Part shown: piece after piece, positions 1-7,085 of the stretch
How the letters are laid out: every line of letters starts with the position of its first letter
Position numbering within the stretch: the stretch's first letter is position 1
DNA from: Bacillota bacterium
GTDB taxonomy: Bacteria; Bacillota; Clostridia; Christensenellales; UMGS416
Direction of reading: 5' to 3'
NCBI GenBank assembly: GCA_023398815.1
Contig: JAEWRW010000046.1
Location: forward strand, 124,001-188,000
Length of the DNA: 64,000 nucleotides
Program-made: the position numbers and the translations under genes
Notes under the pieces: model-generated
Database searches by the model: none
Seen by the model: only the letters and a program-made list of their open reading frames with translations
What the model was told of the DNA's origin: nothing

Positions 1-295
1 CCCGGTCCTCCCCTTCGGCCGCGTGGGCCCAGTGAGGCGTGTATACCCCCTTGTGGCTGCTGAAGAGGGCATCCACCGGCCAACCACCAAGGTACCCCAC
101 CAATCGGTCGCCCTGCCAGGCAGCAACCATGGGCAGGCCGTCGGCTAGGATGCCTGCCAACTCCCGGTCAAAGTTCACGTCCTCCAACCCAGGCAGCAGG
201 GGCATCACCGCACGCTCCCGCTGCCAGGCGCGCGCCGCCAAGACGGCCGCGTCCGGCAGCCACCGCGGGTCAAAAGCCTCGATTCGGATGCTCAT
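1..295 (-). CDS. GNAT family N-acetyltransferase, N-terminal part
   Basis: The gene runs off the left edge, so only about 98 N-terminal residues are present. It starts at the ATG at 295, behind a clear GGAGG box. The protein begins MSIRIEAFDPRW and contains the stretch MVAAWQGDRLVGYLGGW, which reads like the central beta strands of a GNAT acetyltransferase fold (an acidic helix followed by a V-A-x-x-x-G-x-x-V-G-Y strand pair). The acetyl-CoA binding loop (Q/RxxGxG/A) would lie outside the window. The family moves an acetyl group from acetyl-CoA to an amine; the acceptor cannot be guessed here. Confidence 0.65.
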   Translation of the reverse strand, partial: MSIRIEAFDPRWLPDAAVLAARAWQRERAVMPLLPGLEDVNFDRELAGILADGLPMVAAWQGDRLVGYLGGWPVDALFSSHKGVYTPHWAHAAEGEDR

Positions 296-384
296 GTGTC
301 CTCCAGTCGCCGATTATGATCCCAAAGGGGCTACATCGGTCATACCCCCAGAGGATAGCAAAAACGCAATGGGTTCGCAAGCAA

Positions 385-2382
385 TCACGCCGGTGGATAC
401 TGGGCGTGGAAGGCATTGACGATGCTCTCCATCTGCCCAAGCACGGCATCAAGCGCTGCCGCGTCTGCAGCGGCGGCCACCGGCTCTAGCAAGGCCTCCA
501 GGGCGGCGTCAGCCTTCAAGATGGCCTCTCTTTCGGCTACCAGGCGGTCAGCTTCCTCCCCATGGCCCAAGCCGGCCTCAACCAACGTGATCAGGCGCAG
601 GCGAATCGCTTCCAGCCGGCTGGTGATGGCCCGGCGCTCCTTACCAATGCGCAGCTGCAGCCAATCACAACCCTCGGAAACCGTGAGCGTAGTGGCCGAC
701 AGTGTGGCCGATGCCCCCGTTCCGTAGGCATTGCGGGCCGACACCCGGTAGCAGCGCGTCGTACCCGGGTCCAGACCGGGGATTTCACAGCAAACCATTG
801 TGGTCACCAGCAGCGTAGTAAAGGTGCCTTCCGCGTTGGGTGCCACCTCCACCACATATTCCTCCGCACGGGCCACCGTGTTCCATCTCAGCCACACGGT
901 TGACCAGGTCCTCTCCTGCACGGCGAACCCACCCGGCGCGGTCAGCGGCGTACCCGTGCGCGCGGGCACCGGTTCGGTGGCCGTGCCCTCGTCGTCATCA
1001 TGCACGGCGGCGACCTTGAAGTAGTAAGTGGTGGCGGCCTGAAGCCCGTCACAAAGGAATGCCGTGCTGCTGGTGCTGCCTGCCAGATCCCAACGCCCGC
1101 TTTCCCCGGTGCGGCGGTAGACGCGGTACTCCTGGGCGCCACTCACCGGGCTCCAGGCCAGAGCAACGGAACCGAGGCTGCCATTGGCATCGGCTGTCAG
1201 ACCGCTGGGCGCGGCCAACGGCGCGGTGGTGCGGGTGGTGTACACGGCACTGAGCGTGCCCTGCCCAAAGACACCCACGGCGGCCACCCGAAGCCGAATC
1301 TGGGTGTCGGCAGTCAGGCCCGTGCAGGTGAACTGGGTGGCCGATGTCTCGCCGGTCTGTGCCCAGGCTCCCTTGGCGTTGTCATAGCGGTAGAGGCGGT
1401 AACGCTGGGCCTGGCTCACCGCCTTCCACCCCACGGTGACCCGGTCAATGTGCCGTTCCAGCGTTTGCAGGCCCGTCGGCGCGGCATACACGGCCTGCGT
1501 CGCCGCGGCCCGGACGGTGCTTTGGCTGCCCTCGCCACCCTTCCCCACGGCGGACACCCGGTAGTAGTACGTCTTACCAGACTCTAGCTTGCCATCGGCG
1601 TAGGAAAGGTTGCGCGTGGTGGCGACCAGCGCGTAGCCGCCGCCTTCGCTGGTCGCCCGGTACAGCCGGTAGGACGACGCGCCGGGCACGGCTTTCCAGC
1701 TCAGCCGCACCGACGCGAACCCGGTCGTCGTGCCCCTCAAGCCCGACGGCGCGGACGGCTTGGTGTAGGCCGCCGCAGCACCGCTGAATAGCCCCTCACC
1801 CTTAGAGCCCGAGGCCCGCACCTTGAACGAATACCGGCTGTTGGCCGCAAGCCCCTTGCACTCATAGCTTTTCTTGGTGGTCTTGCCCACGTAGACGTAA
1901 GCCTTCTTCCCGCTGTCGTAGCGGTACACGGCATAGGAGGTTGCGCCCTTCACGCCGGACCACCGCAGGGTGATTTTGGCGGAGCTGGTCGGGGTGGCTT
2001 CTAAGCCGTCGGGCGCAGCCATTCCTCGCCCGGTGGTGGCTTTGGCCGCTCGACTGGGTGAGCTGATGGTGCCCTTCTTGTTCACAGCGCGCACACGAAA
2101 GCGGTAGGTTTTGTTGGACGTGAGGTGGGACACAGTGATGTCTTGGGATTTGGTGGTGGCGATGAGAAAAAAGCTGCCGTCGGCGGAGTTACACTGGTAG
2201 ACCCGGTAGCTCACCGCGCCGGACACCGCGTGCCAAGACAGGGTGACGGCGCTGCTGCTCTTCACCCGGGCGCGCATGCTGCCGGGGGCCGACAAGGACT
2301 CCGCCTGCGCCACCGTTGGAAACAGCGCCAGCAGCAAACCCACACACAACGCGAGAAAACCCAGTCGTCTTACTCGTCCCAT
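385..2382 (-). CDS. Secreted protein with six fibronectin type III domains
   Basis: 665 residues, starting at the ATG at 2382 after a GGGAG box. Residues 1-28 form a Sec signal peptide (basic MGRVRR, then a Leu/Ala-rich core ending VAQA). Six FN3 domains follow, each about 90 residues, with the hallmarks V-x-L-x-W near the start, YRVYR/YRLYR in the middle and TYYYKV/RYSFKV late. The last 100 residues are predicted alpha-helical and charged (RIGKERRAITSRLEAIR, then an Ala/Glu-rich stretch) and match nothing I recognise. There is no LPXTG motif or C-terminal membrane segment, so the protein is probably released or bound non-covalently. Its FN3 type closely resembles the domains of the protease at 10175-13489. 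FN3 arrays usually serve as spacers or adhesion modules; the function here is unknown. Confidence 0.85.
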   Translation of the reverse strand: MGRVRRLGFLALCVGLLLALFPTVAQAESLSAPGSMRARVKSSSAVTLSWHAVSGAVSYRVYQCNSADGSFFLIATTKSQDITVSHLTSNKTYRFRVRAVNKKGTISSPSRAAKATTGRGMAAPDGLEATPTSSAKITLRWSGVKGATSYAVYRYDSGKKAYVYVGKTTKKSYECKGLAANSRYSFKVRASGSKGEGLFSGAAAAYTKPSAPSGLRGTTTGFASVRLSWKAVPGASSYRLYRATSEGGGYALVATTRNLSYADGKLESGKTYYYRVSAVGKGGEGSQSTVRAAATQAVYAAPTGLQTLERHIDRVTVGWKAVSQAQRYRLYRYDNAKGAWAQTGETSATQFTCTGLTADTQIRLRVAAVGVFGQGTLSAVYTTRTTAPLAAPSGLTADANGSLGSVALAWSPVSGAQEYRVYRRTGESGRWDLAGSTSSTAFLCDGLQAATTYYFKVAAVHDDDEGTATEPVPARTGTPLTAPGGFAVQERTWSTVWLRWNTVARAEEYVVEVAPNAEGTFTTLLVTTMVCCEIPGLDPGTTRCYRVSARNAYGTGASATLSATTLTVSEGCDWLQLRIGKERRAITSRLEAIRLRLITLVEAGLGHGEEADRLVAEREAILKADAALEALLEPVAAAADAAALDAVLGQMESIVNAFHAQYPPA

Positions 2383-2412
2383 ATGCTATTCTCCCAATGG
2401 GAATTTACCATT

Positions 2413-2441
2413 ATTCTACATCGATCGGCAGGAATCTTCAA
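2413..2441 (-). promoter_or_regulatory. Sigma-70-type promoter for the FN3 protein
   Basis: On the minus strand a -35 box TTGAAG (2436-2441) is followed by a 17-bp spacer and a -10 box TAGAAT (2413-2418), about 30 bp upstream of the start codon at 2382. Confidence 0.6.
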
Positions 2442-2527
2442 TCCAAAGTGAATGCACCCCTGCCATTTGCGCCATTCACTGCGTAACATAGCAGGGAGAA
2501 AACGGAAGCGATGAGGAGAGAAGCGCA

Positions 2528-2818
2528 ATGAAACGACACGAACAAGTTCTCGCAACCTATCGCCGAAACCACCAAGGGCCAAATGCGGAAGAAACGGAAC
2601 GCGGAAAGATTCAGCGGGAAAAGGCACAGGCGAAAAAGTGGGAGGAACGGGCAGCGCGGACGCTGAACCGGGCGACGGATGAAACCGCCGAGGACACGCA
2701 GGAATCGGCCACCGCACTGCTGCACCGCGCCAGAAAAAACAGCGGAAACGCGCGTACACACAGCACACGGCTGCATGATCTTATGAAAAATGAGAAGTGC
2801 CCGGACGAGAATCCTTGA
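2528..2818 (+). CDS. Small highly charged hypothetical protein
   Basis: 96 residues, ATG at 2528, with a GAGGAGAG box at about 2513. The protein is very hydrophilic (many Lys, Arg, Glu, Gln; for example RGKIQREKAQAKKWEERAA) and has no membrane segment or signal peptide. Most of it would form a single charged helix or coiled coil. I do not recognise a family. Overlapping minus-strand frames are also open here, but they lack a ribosome binding site and have implausible composition, so I prefer this one. The gene is divergent from the FN3 protein. Existence is moderately supported. Confidence 0.45.
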   Translation: MKRHEQVLATYRRNHQGPNAEETERGKIQREKAQAKKWEERAARTLNRATDETAEDTQESATALLHRARKNSGNARTHSTRLHDLMKNEKCPDENP

Positions 2819-2852
2819 GCTTGCACTTCTGCCCTGGGCCGTATGAATTTGT

Positions 2853-3368
2853 TCAGCTGTGGAACAGATGACGCCGCAGGTGCTGCAGGTAGTAGGCCCG
2901 CACCTGGCCAAACAGAAACTCATAGACGACAAAGGCAACCTCCGCCGCCGGAAGCAGCCAAGCGACGGGCAGGGTGACGGTGGAGAGCAGCGTCTCCCGC
3001 GCGACGAACCACACCACGGCGAGCGCCAGGTTGAAGATGCCGATTAGAATGGGCCAGGCCACCACCGGGCGGAAGCGGGTCACGACCGCCTCCCGCGCGA
3101 TGCCATACCAGCCGAAGAACGCCGCGTACAGTACCCACGCCCCTTGGGCGGGGAAGAGCAGCCCTGAGAGCAGCGCCGCCCCGGCGAAGGATAGGAGCCC
3201 ATCGGCATAGCGCCGCTCGCAAGCCAGTGTCACCGGCAGCGCCGACAGCACGAAGAGCACACTCAGCTTCATCGTGGGCAACACAGAAAGCAGATAGAGA
3301 AGGGCCAGCGTCAGGGCCGTCAGAAGCCCTGCAAAGGCCACCCGGCGGGCGGCGGATGGTCGGTTCAT
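2853..3368 (-). CDS. Multi-pass membrane protein of unknown function
   Basis: 171 residues, ATG at 3368 after a GGAGG box, 26 bp downstream of the DnaJ-domain gene and probably in its operon. Five or so hydrophobic segments are visible: about 10-30 (FAGLLTALTLALLYLLSVL), 33-48, 55-75, 76-92 and 105-145. The organisation (short N-terminal arm, RRVAFAGLLTALTLALLYL opening) resembles the S components of ECF transporters and DUF2232-like proteins, which start with a similar helix, but no substrate motif is recognisable. I therefore leave it as a membrane protein. Confidence 0.75.
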   Translation of the reverse strand: MNRPSAARRVAFAGLLTALTLALLYLLSVLPTMKLSVLFVLSALPVTLACERRYADGLLSFAGAALLSGLLFPAQGAWVLYAAFFGWYGIAREAVVTRFRPVVAWPILIGIFNLALAVVWFVARETLLSTVTLPVAWLLPAAEVAFVVYEFLFGQVRAYYLQHLRRHLFHS

Positions 3369-3394
3369 CGCGTCCTCCGTTGGTCAGGTCAGGT

Positions 3395-4018
3395 TCAGCA
3401 ACAGGGAATGAGGTCGCCACCCATGCTCTCACAGCAGCAGTCCGAGCACAGGGCGCAGGTACACATGTCACAGGTGCTCATACCGCCCACCCCACCGGTA
3501 CGGTAGGGCTGGGCATTCTGCCGGTAATACTGGGTGCCGCCGTTAAACTGGTTGAGAGCCGCGCGGTACTCGGCGTTGCCCGGCTCCATGTCCACGGCCT
3601 TGGAAAGATGCTCCCGCGCCATGGCGTACCAGCCGCGCATGCTGTAGCACACGCCGCGCAGATAGTACCACTCGGCTGTACGGTCGTTCATGCCATCAAG
3701 GATCTGCTCGGCGGCGTCCACCCTGCGGTTGTTGAGATGCATACGCACCTGCTGGAACGTGGGCGACCCACCACCGGTGTAACCCGACTGTGCGGTGCGG
3801 CCCGACGCCGCGGACTGCCAGTTCGCCTGGCCGCCGTCGCTGGAGAGCGCCTCGTACGCCTGGTTGATCTCCTTGAGCTTTTCGTTGGCCATCTCCTTGG
3901 CCGCAGGGTCCTGAAAGCGATCGGGATGGTACTTCTTCACCATACCCAGGTAGGCCTTTTTGATTTCTTCCTTACTGGCCCCCTGCCGGACGCCCAGCAC
4001 CTTGTAGGGATCGTTCAT
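3395..4018 (-). CDS. DnaJ-domain protein with cysteine-rich tail
   Basis: 207 residues, ATG at 4018 with AGGAG upstream. The N-terminus is a J domain: MNDPYKVLGVRQGASKEEIK, then the HPD tripeptide in KKYHPDRFQDP that stimulates Hsp70 ATPase activity. Residues about 110-175 form helical TPR-like repeats (a long helix with WYYLRGVCYSMRGWYAMARE). The C-terminus carries seven or more cysteines in the last 30 residues (CDMCTCALCSDCCCES), suggesting metal binding. The start overlaps the end of the upstream DUF5685 gene by 47 bp, so the two are translationally linked. DUF5685 and J-domain proteins also occur together in other Clostridia as far as I recall. A J protein without a Gly/Phe region or zinc finger of the DnaJ type is a specialised, not housekeeping, co-chaperone. 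Confidence 0.9.
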   Translation of the reverse strand: MNDPYKVLGVRQGASKEEIKKAYLGMVKKYHPDRFQDPAAKEMANEKLKEINQAYEALSSDGGQANWQSAASGRTAQSGYTGGGSPTFQQVRMHLNNRRVDAAEQILDGMNDRTAEWYYLRGVCYSMRGWYAMAREHLSKAVDMEPGNAEYRAALNQFNGGTQYYRQNAQPYRTGGVGGMSTCDMCTCALCSDCCCESMGGDLIPCC

Positions 4019-4859
4019 CGGTTTGCTTCTCCTTGCACGACACGCGCTGCAATGTGAGCGGCATGCCGGAATAAAACAGATTCTCGAGGACGGCTGAGCC
4101 CCAGCCAAGACCCAGAAGGTCATAGACCGCGGCCACCTGCCCGGCGGCGTGGTCGCAGGCGTCCCGCGCCAACGCTACGGCAGCAGCCCGGTCGCCAGCC
4201 ATCTTCACAAGCACGTTGTACGCGCCGGATTTCTCGTCCTTCTCCACGTCGTCGATGGCGTCCACCAGGTAGACCCAGCGGCCCAGGTGGTAGCCCAGCG
4301 ACCGCAGCAGCACTTGGGCTGACGGCTCCAACGCCGGGCCTGCCAGCATCACATCGGCCAGCAGGTTCCCCATGGCATCGGCGGGCAGGTCGAGCACAGC
4401 ACAGCCGGCCTGCTCCAGGGCCGTGAGCTCATCAAGCCGCTGCTGGATCTGCCCTGCCAGGTCGGGGTGGCGCACTGCCGCCCGTCGGTGAGCCAGCGCA
4501 AGCCCCGCCATGGCCGGCAGGGCGATTGCCTGCCGTTCGTCGGCCCAGGCGTCTTTGAGCCGCCCCCAGGCCAGCAGCACGCTGACGGCGGCGGCATATT
4601 CCAGGGCGGCGTGGCCCTCCAGCACAGGCTTGGGGCGCACGGGGTTCACCATGCAGCGCCGGGGCTGCAGCACAGGCGCCGCGCCGGAGGCCGCAATCAA
4701 GAGCATCGCCAGCGCCGCCGCGTCGTAACTCACCGTCAGCCGGCCTGCCTCGCCATAGTTCAGCTTGATGGCCCGGCAGACACCACAATAGGCGGCCCGG
4801 TACAGCGCGTAATCCTTGACCTTCAGCTCCTGTTTGTCGGGCAGGAGGTATCCAAACAT
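3972..4859 (-). CDS. DUF5685 family protein
   Basis: 295 residues. The start at 4859 (MFGYLLPDKQELKVKDYALY) is chosen because it has an AGGAGG box at good spacing and matches the typical family opening; an upstream ATG at 4922 lacks one. The segment AAYCGVCRAIKLNYGEAGRL carries the CxxC pair typical of DUF5685, and a later stretch WVYLVDAIDDVEKDEKSGAYN resembles the second acidic motif of all-helical prenyl-synthase-like folds. The biochemical role of the family is not known. It overlaps the downstream DnaJ-domain gene, which suggests that the two products act together. Confidence 0.8.
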   Translation of the reverse strand: MFGYLLPDKQELKVKDYALYRAAYCGVCRAIKLNYGEAGRLTVSYDAAALAMLLIAASGAAPVLQPRRCMVNPVRPKPVLEGHAALEYAAAVSVLLAWGRLKDAWADERQAIALPAMAGLALAHRRAAVRHPDLAGQIQQRLDELTALEQAGCAVLDLPADAMGNLLADVMLAGPALEPSAQVLLRSLGYHLGRWVYLVDAIDDVEKDEKSGAYNVLVKMAGDRAAAVALARDACDHAAGQVAAVYDLLGLGWGSAVLENLFYSGMPLTLQRVSCKEKQTDERSLQGAGRPAGGQ

Positions 4860-4955
4860 CGTCCAACCTCCTGTCTTGGGGCCGATGGCGGCGGGTAACC
4901 TCGTAATTATAGCATAGTACAAACGGTTCCCGGCTTAACATTTCATAAAACCGGG

Positions 4956-5816
4956 TCAGCGGCGCTCAACCCCCGCCAGGAAAAGGTCAACCACCTCATC
5001 GAGGTCGTCGGGCTGCTCGGCCAGCTCCCGCCGCAGGCGGTCGGCCAGGGTGGCGTGGTCGCCCACTCCCTCCAGCACCGCGCGGGCCCCCAACTCCAGC
5101 ACTCCGTTTTCGGCCCAGAACTCCCCGAGCGTCGCTGGCAGGCCGTGAGACTCCACGATGACCGACGGGTTCCAACCGCGGATGAGGCGGAAAAGCTCCA
5201 GCACCGCCGCGGCGTCATACCGGGGCGGCCGGTGGTAGCAATCGCAACCCATGGCGTCACCCAGAAAGAGCACACCCTCCCCGCGTACGAGGAGGGCAAC
5301 GTTGTCGTCGCCATGCACCGCCGGCAGGGGGAGAAGCTCGCAAACCACCCCACCCAGGTCCAGCGTCAGGCTCCCGTCAAAGACAACCTCTGGCTGGTGG
5401 ATGCGGATGGCGGCACGCTCGGCCCCAGTGGGGTACACCACACGGATGTGCGCGGCGCAGAAGGGGATCTCCTCCCCCCGGCGCAGGCGGTCGTCGAGTT
5501 CCTCATCGCTCCAACCATAGCCGGCCAGGCGGCGCAGGTGGGTCGCCGTCTCCCGCCGGGCGATGGCCGGCACGGTCAACCCCGAAAGGCCAAACACATG
5601 GTCCCAATGCCAGTGGGTCAGCGCCACGGCGTCCACTTCGCGGCCGGTCTGCAGCCGCAGGCCATCCAAGAAGGAAGCAGCACCACGGGCAGTGCCGCCG
5701 GCGTCCAGCATCAGGGTACGACGATCCCCCAGCACGGCGGCCAGCACCGGTTGGTCGGTGGCCTGCACCGGCGGGGTGTACCAAACCCGGTCGGTCAGCT
5801 GCTTCAGGTAGTCCAT
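4956..5816 (-). CDS. Metallo-beta-lactamase-fold hydrolase
   Basis: 286 residues, ATG at 5816 behind GGAGG. The metal-binding motif is T-H68-W-H70-W-D72-H73, followed by the later ligands in AVHGDDN (about residue 183) and FLGDAMG (about 200), and a late His in VESHGLP. This is the HxHxDH signature of the superfamily, whose members hydrolyse thioesters, phosphodiesters or lactones with one or two metal ions. No signal peptide is present, so it acts in the cytoplasm. The substrate cannot be told. It lies 25 bp downstream of a small Cys-rich protein gene and is probably co-transcribed with it. Confidence 0.88.
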   Translation of the reverse strand: MDYLKQLTDRVWYTPPVQATDQPVLAAVLGDRRTLMLDAGGTARGAASFLDGLRLQTGREVDAVALTHWHWDHVFGLSGLTVPAIARRETATHLRRLAGYGWSDEELDDRLRRGEEIPFCAAHIRVVYPTGAERAAIRIHQPEVVFDGSLTLDLGGVVCELLPLPAVHGDDNVALLVRGEGVLFLGDAMGCDCYHRPPRYDAAAVLELFRLIRGWNPSVIVESHGLPATLGEFWAENGVLELGARAVLEGVGDHATLADRLRRELAEQPDDLDEVVDLFLAGVERR

Positions 5817-5841
5817 CTCATCCTCCGTGATGGCAGGGGTG

Positions 5842-5994
5842 TCAGCCCTTCTGCTTGGCCAGTCGCTCACAGGTCGTGAGGCCCCCGTTCTTGTGGTGGT
5901 TCTCCATACATTGGGCACAGCTGCGGTTGCGGGGGCAATCGCGCTTCTTGCAGGGGCAGTTTGCGGGGTCGTGTACTGTGGGCTGAACGGACAT
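5842..5994 (-). CDS. Small cysteine-rich protein
   Basis: 50 residues, starting at the ATG at 5994 with a GGAGG box 7 bp upstream. The sequence holds seven cysteines in two groups (CPCKKRDCPRNRSCAQC, then the final TTCER) plus two adjacent histidines (ENHHKNGG). This is the pattern of a compact zinc-binding protein found in many Clostridia and annotated only as hypothetical or cytosolic. Its function is not known. It probably forms an operon with the hydrolase that follows. Confidence 0.7.
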   Translation of the reverse strand: MSVQPTVHDPANCPCKKRDCPRNRSCAQCMENHHKNGGLTTCERLAKQKG

Positions 5995-6105
5995 GGCGCA
6001 CCTCCGGCACAAATTCCCCGCCATTGTAGCATGGCGCGAACGCCCAGCGCAATGCGCCCAAGGGAAGGCATTGAACAGTGCAAGGTGTATTGAACCAGCG
6101 CCTCC

Positions 6106-6957
6106 CTACCCTGCCTGGCGGCGGTAGGCCTGGGGCGTCATGCCGGTGTAGCGCTTGAAGCAGTGGATGAAATAGCTGTAATTGTCAAACCCCACGTCCA
6201 TCGCCACGGCCAGGATCTTGCGGTCGCCGTCCCGCAGCAGCTCCGCGGCCCGCTGGATGCGGTAAAAATTGACATAGTCGATGAGGGTGCGGCCGGTCAT
6301 GCGCTTGAAGAAGGCACAGAAATGGCCGGGGCTGACGCCCACGAGAGCCGCCAGCTCCCCCACGGTGATGCGCTCCTGGTAGTGGGCGGCGATGTGGCGC
6401 AGCGCCCGCTTGACCCGCTCGGAACGGTCGCCGTCGCCCTTGGCAGGCGGGGCGCATTGGCCGCGGGTCAGCATCTCATGGAAGAGGGCGTAGAGCGTGG
6501 AGAGCACCAGCAGCTCGTAGCGGTCGGGCTTCTGCTCACACAGCAGGCGCACCTGGCCGATGCGCCGGGCAAAAGCCGGGCCCCATTGCTCCGCCAGCGG
6601 GGTCAGGAACGGCGGGGAGAAGCGCGCCGCGGCGATGTCCCCCGAGGACTCCCCACTGCCAAAGAGCCGCGCCCGGTCAAATACCACCGCCAGGAACGAA
6701 AAGGGCTGGCCCTCGTCGCAGTGCCCCGCGTGCAACTCGCCGCTGTTGATGAACGCCGCCTGGCCAGCCTCCAGCCGGTGGTTGTGGTCGCCCAGCTGCA
6801 GCAGCATGGTGCCCTCGGTCACCACCAGCAGCTCTGCTTCCTCGTGCCAGTGGCAGGTGAACACGTTGCTGTTGGCGTCGCAGCGGAAGTGATAGGTGCG
6901 CACCGGGAACGCCGGATCCTCGTAGGTTCCCTCCTCGTGCAGCAGTGCCCGGTCCAT
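6106..6957 (-). CDS. AraC family transcriptional regulator with cupin sensor domain
   Basis: 283 residues. The start at 6957 (MDRALLHEEG) is 6 bp from a GGGAGG box; in-frame ATGs at 6963, 6975 and 7008 are less well placed. The N-terminal half is a cupin-type sugar-sensing domain (FTCHWHEEAELLVV and INSGELHAGH). The C-terminal 100 residues are two helix-turn-helix motifs ending in the AraC signature VGFDNYSYFIHCFKRYTGMTPQAYRRQ. It is divergently placed from the alpha-xylosidase gene across 128 bp, so it is the likely activator of that gene in response to a sugar; this is inference from position. Confidence 0.9.
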   Translation of the reverse strand: MDRALLHEEGTYEDPAFPVRTYHFRCDANSNVFTCHWHEEAELLVVTEGTMLLQLGDHNHRLEAGQAAFINSGELHAGHCDEGQPFSFLAVVFDRARLFGSGESSGDIAAARFSPPFLTPLAEQWGPAFARRIGQVRLLCEQKPDRYELLVLSTLYALFHEMLTRGQCAPPAKGDGDRSERVKRALRHIAAHYQERITVGELAALVGVSPGHFCAFFKRMTGRTLIDYVNFYRIQRAAELLRDGDRKILAVAMDVGFDNYSYFIHCFKRYTGMTPQAYRRQAG

Positions 6958-7037
6958 GGCCATCCTCCCACGCATGAAATCGGAAGATCGTGCGATACAA
7001 TATGACAATCCCGCAAGAAGACGTGCGTTTGTCTGAA

Positions 7038-7043
7038 TATAAT
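7038..7043 (+). promoter_or_regulatory. Probable -10 box for the alpha-xylosidase gene
   Basis: A perfect TATAAT lies 43 bp upstream of the GH31 start codon. No good -35 box stands 16-18 bp before it, as expected for a promoter that needs an activator. The divergent AraC gene is the obvious candidate. Confidence 0.4.
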
Positions 7044-7085
7044 AGTATCATAGGATCATCAGAGCGACAACAGAGGAGGGTTTCC

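Noticed and set aside
6106..7008. The longer start at 7008 for the AraC regulator.
   Set aside because: It has no ribosome binding site, while the ATG at 6957 has GGGAGG at six bases; the extra residues do not look like family sequence.
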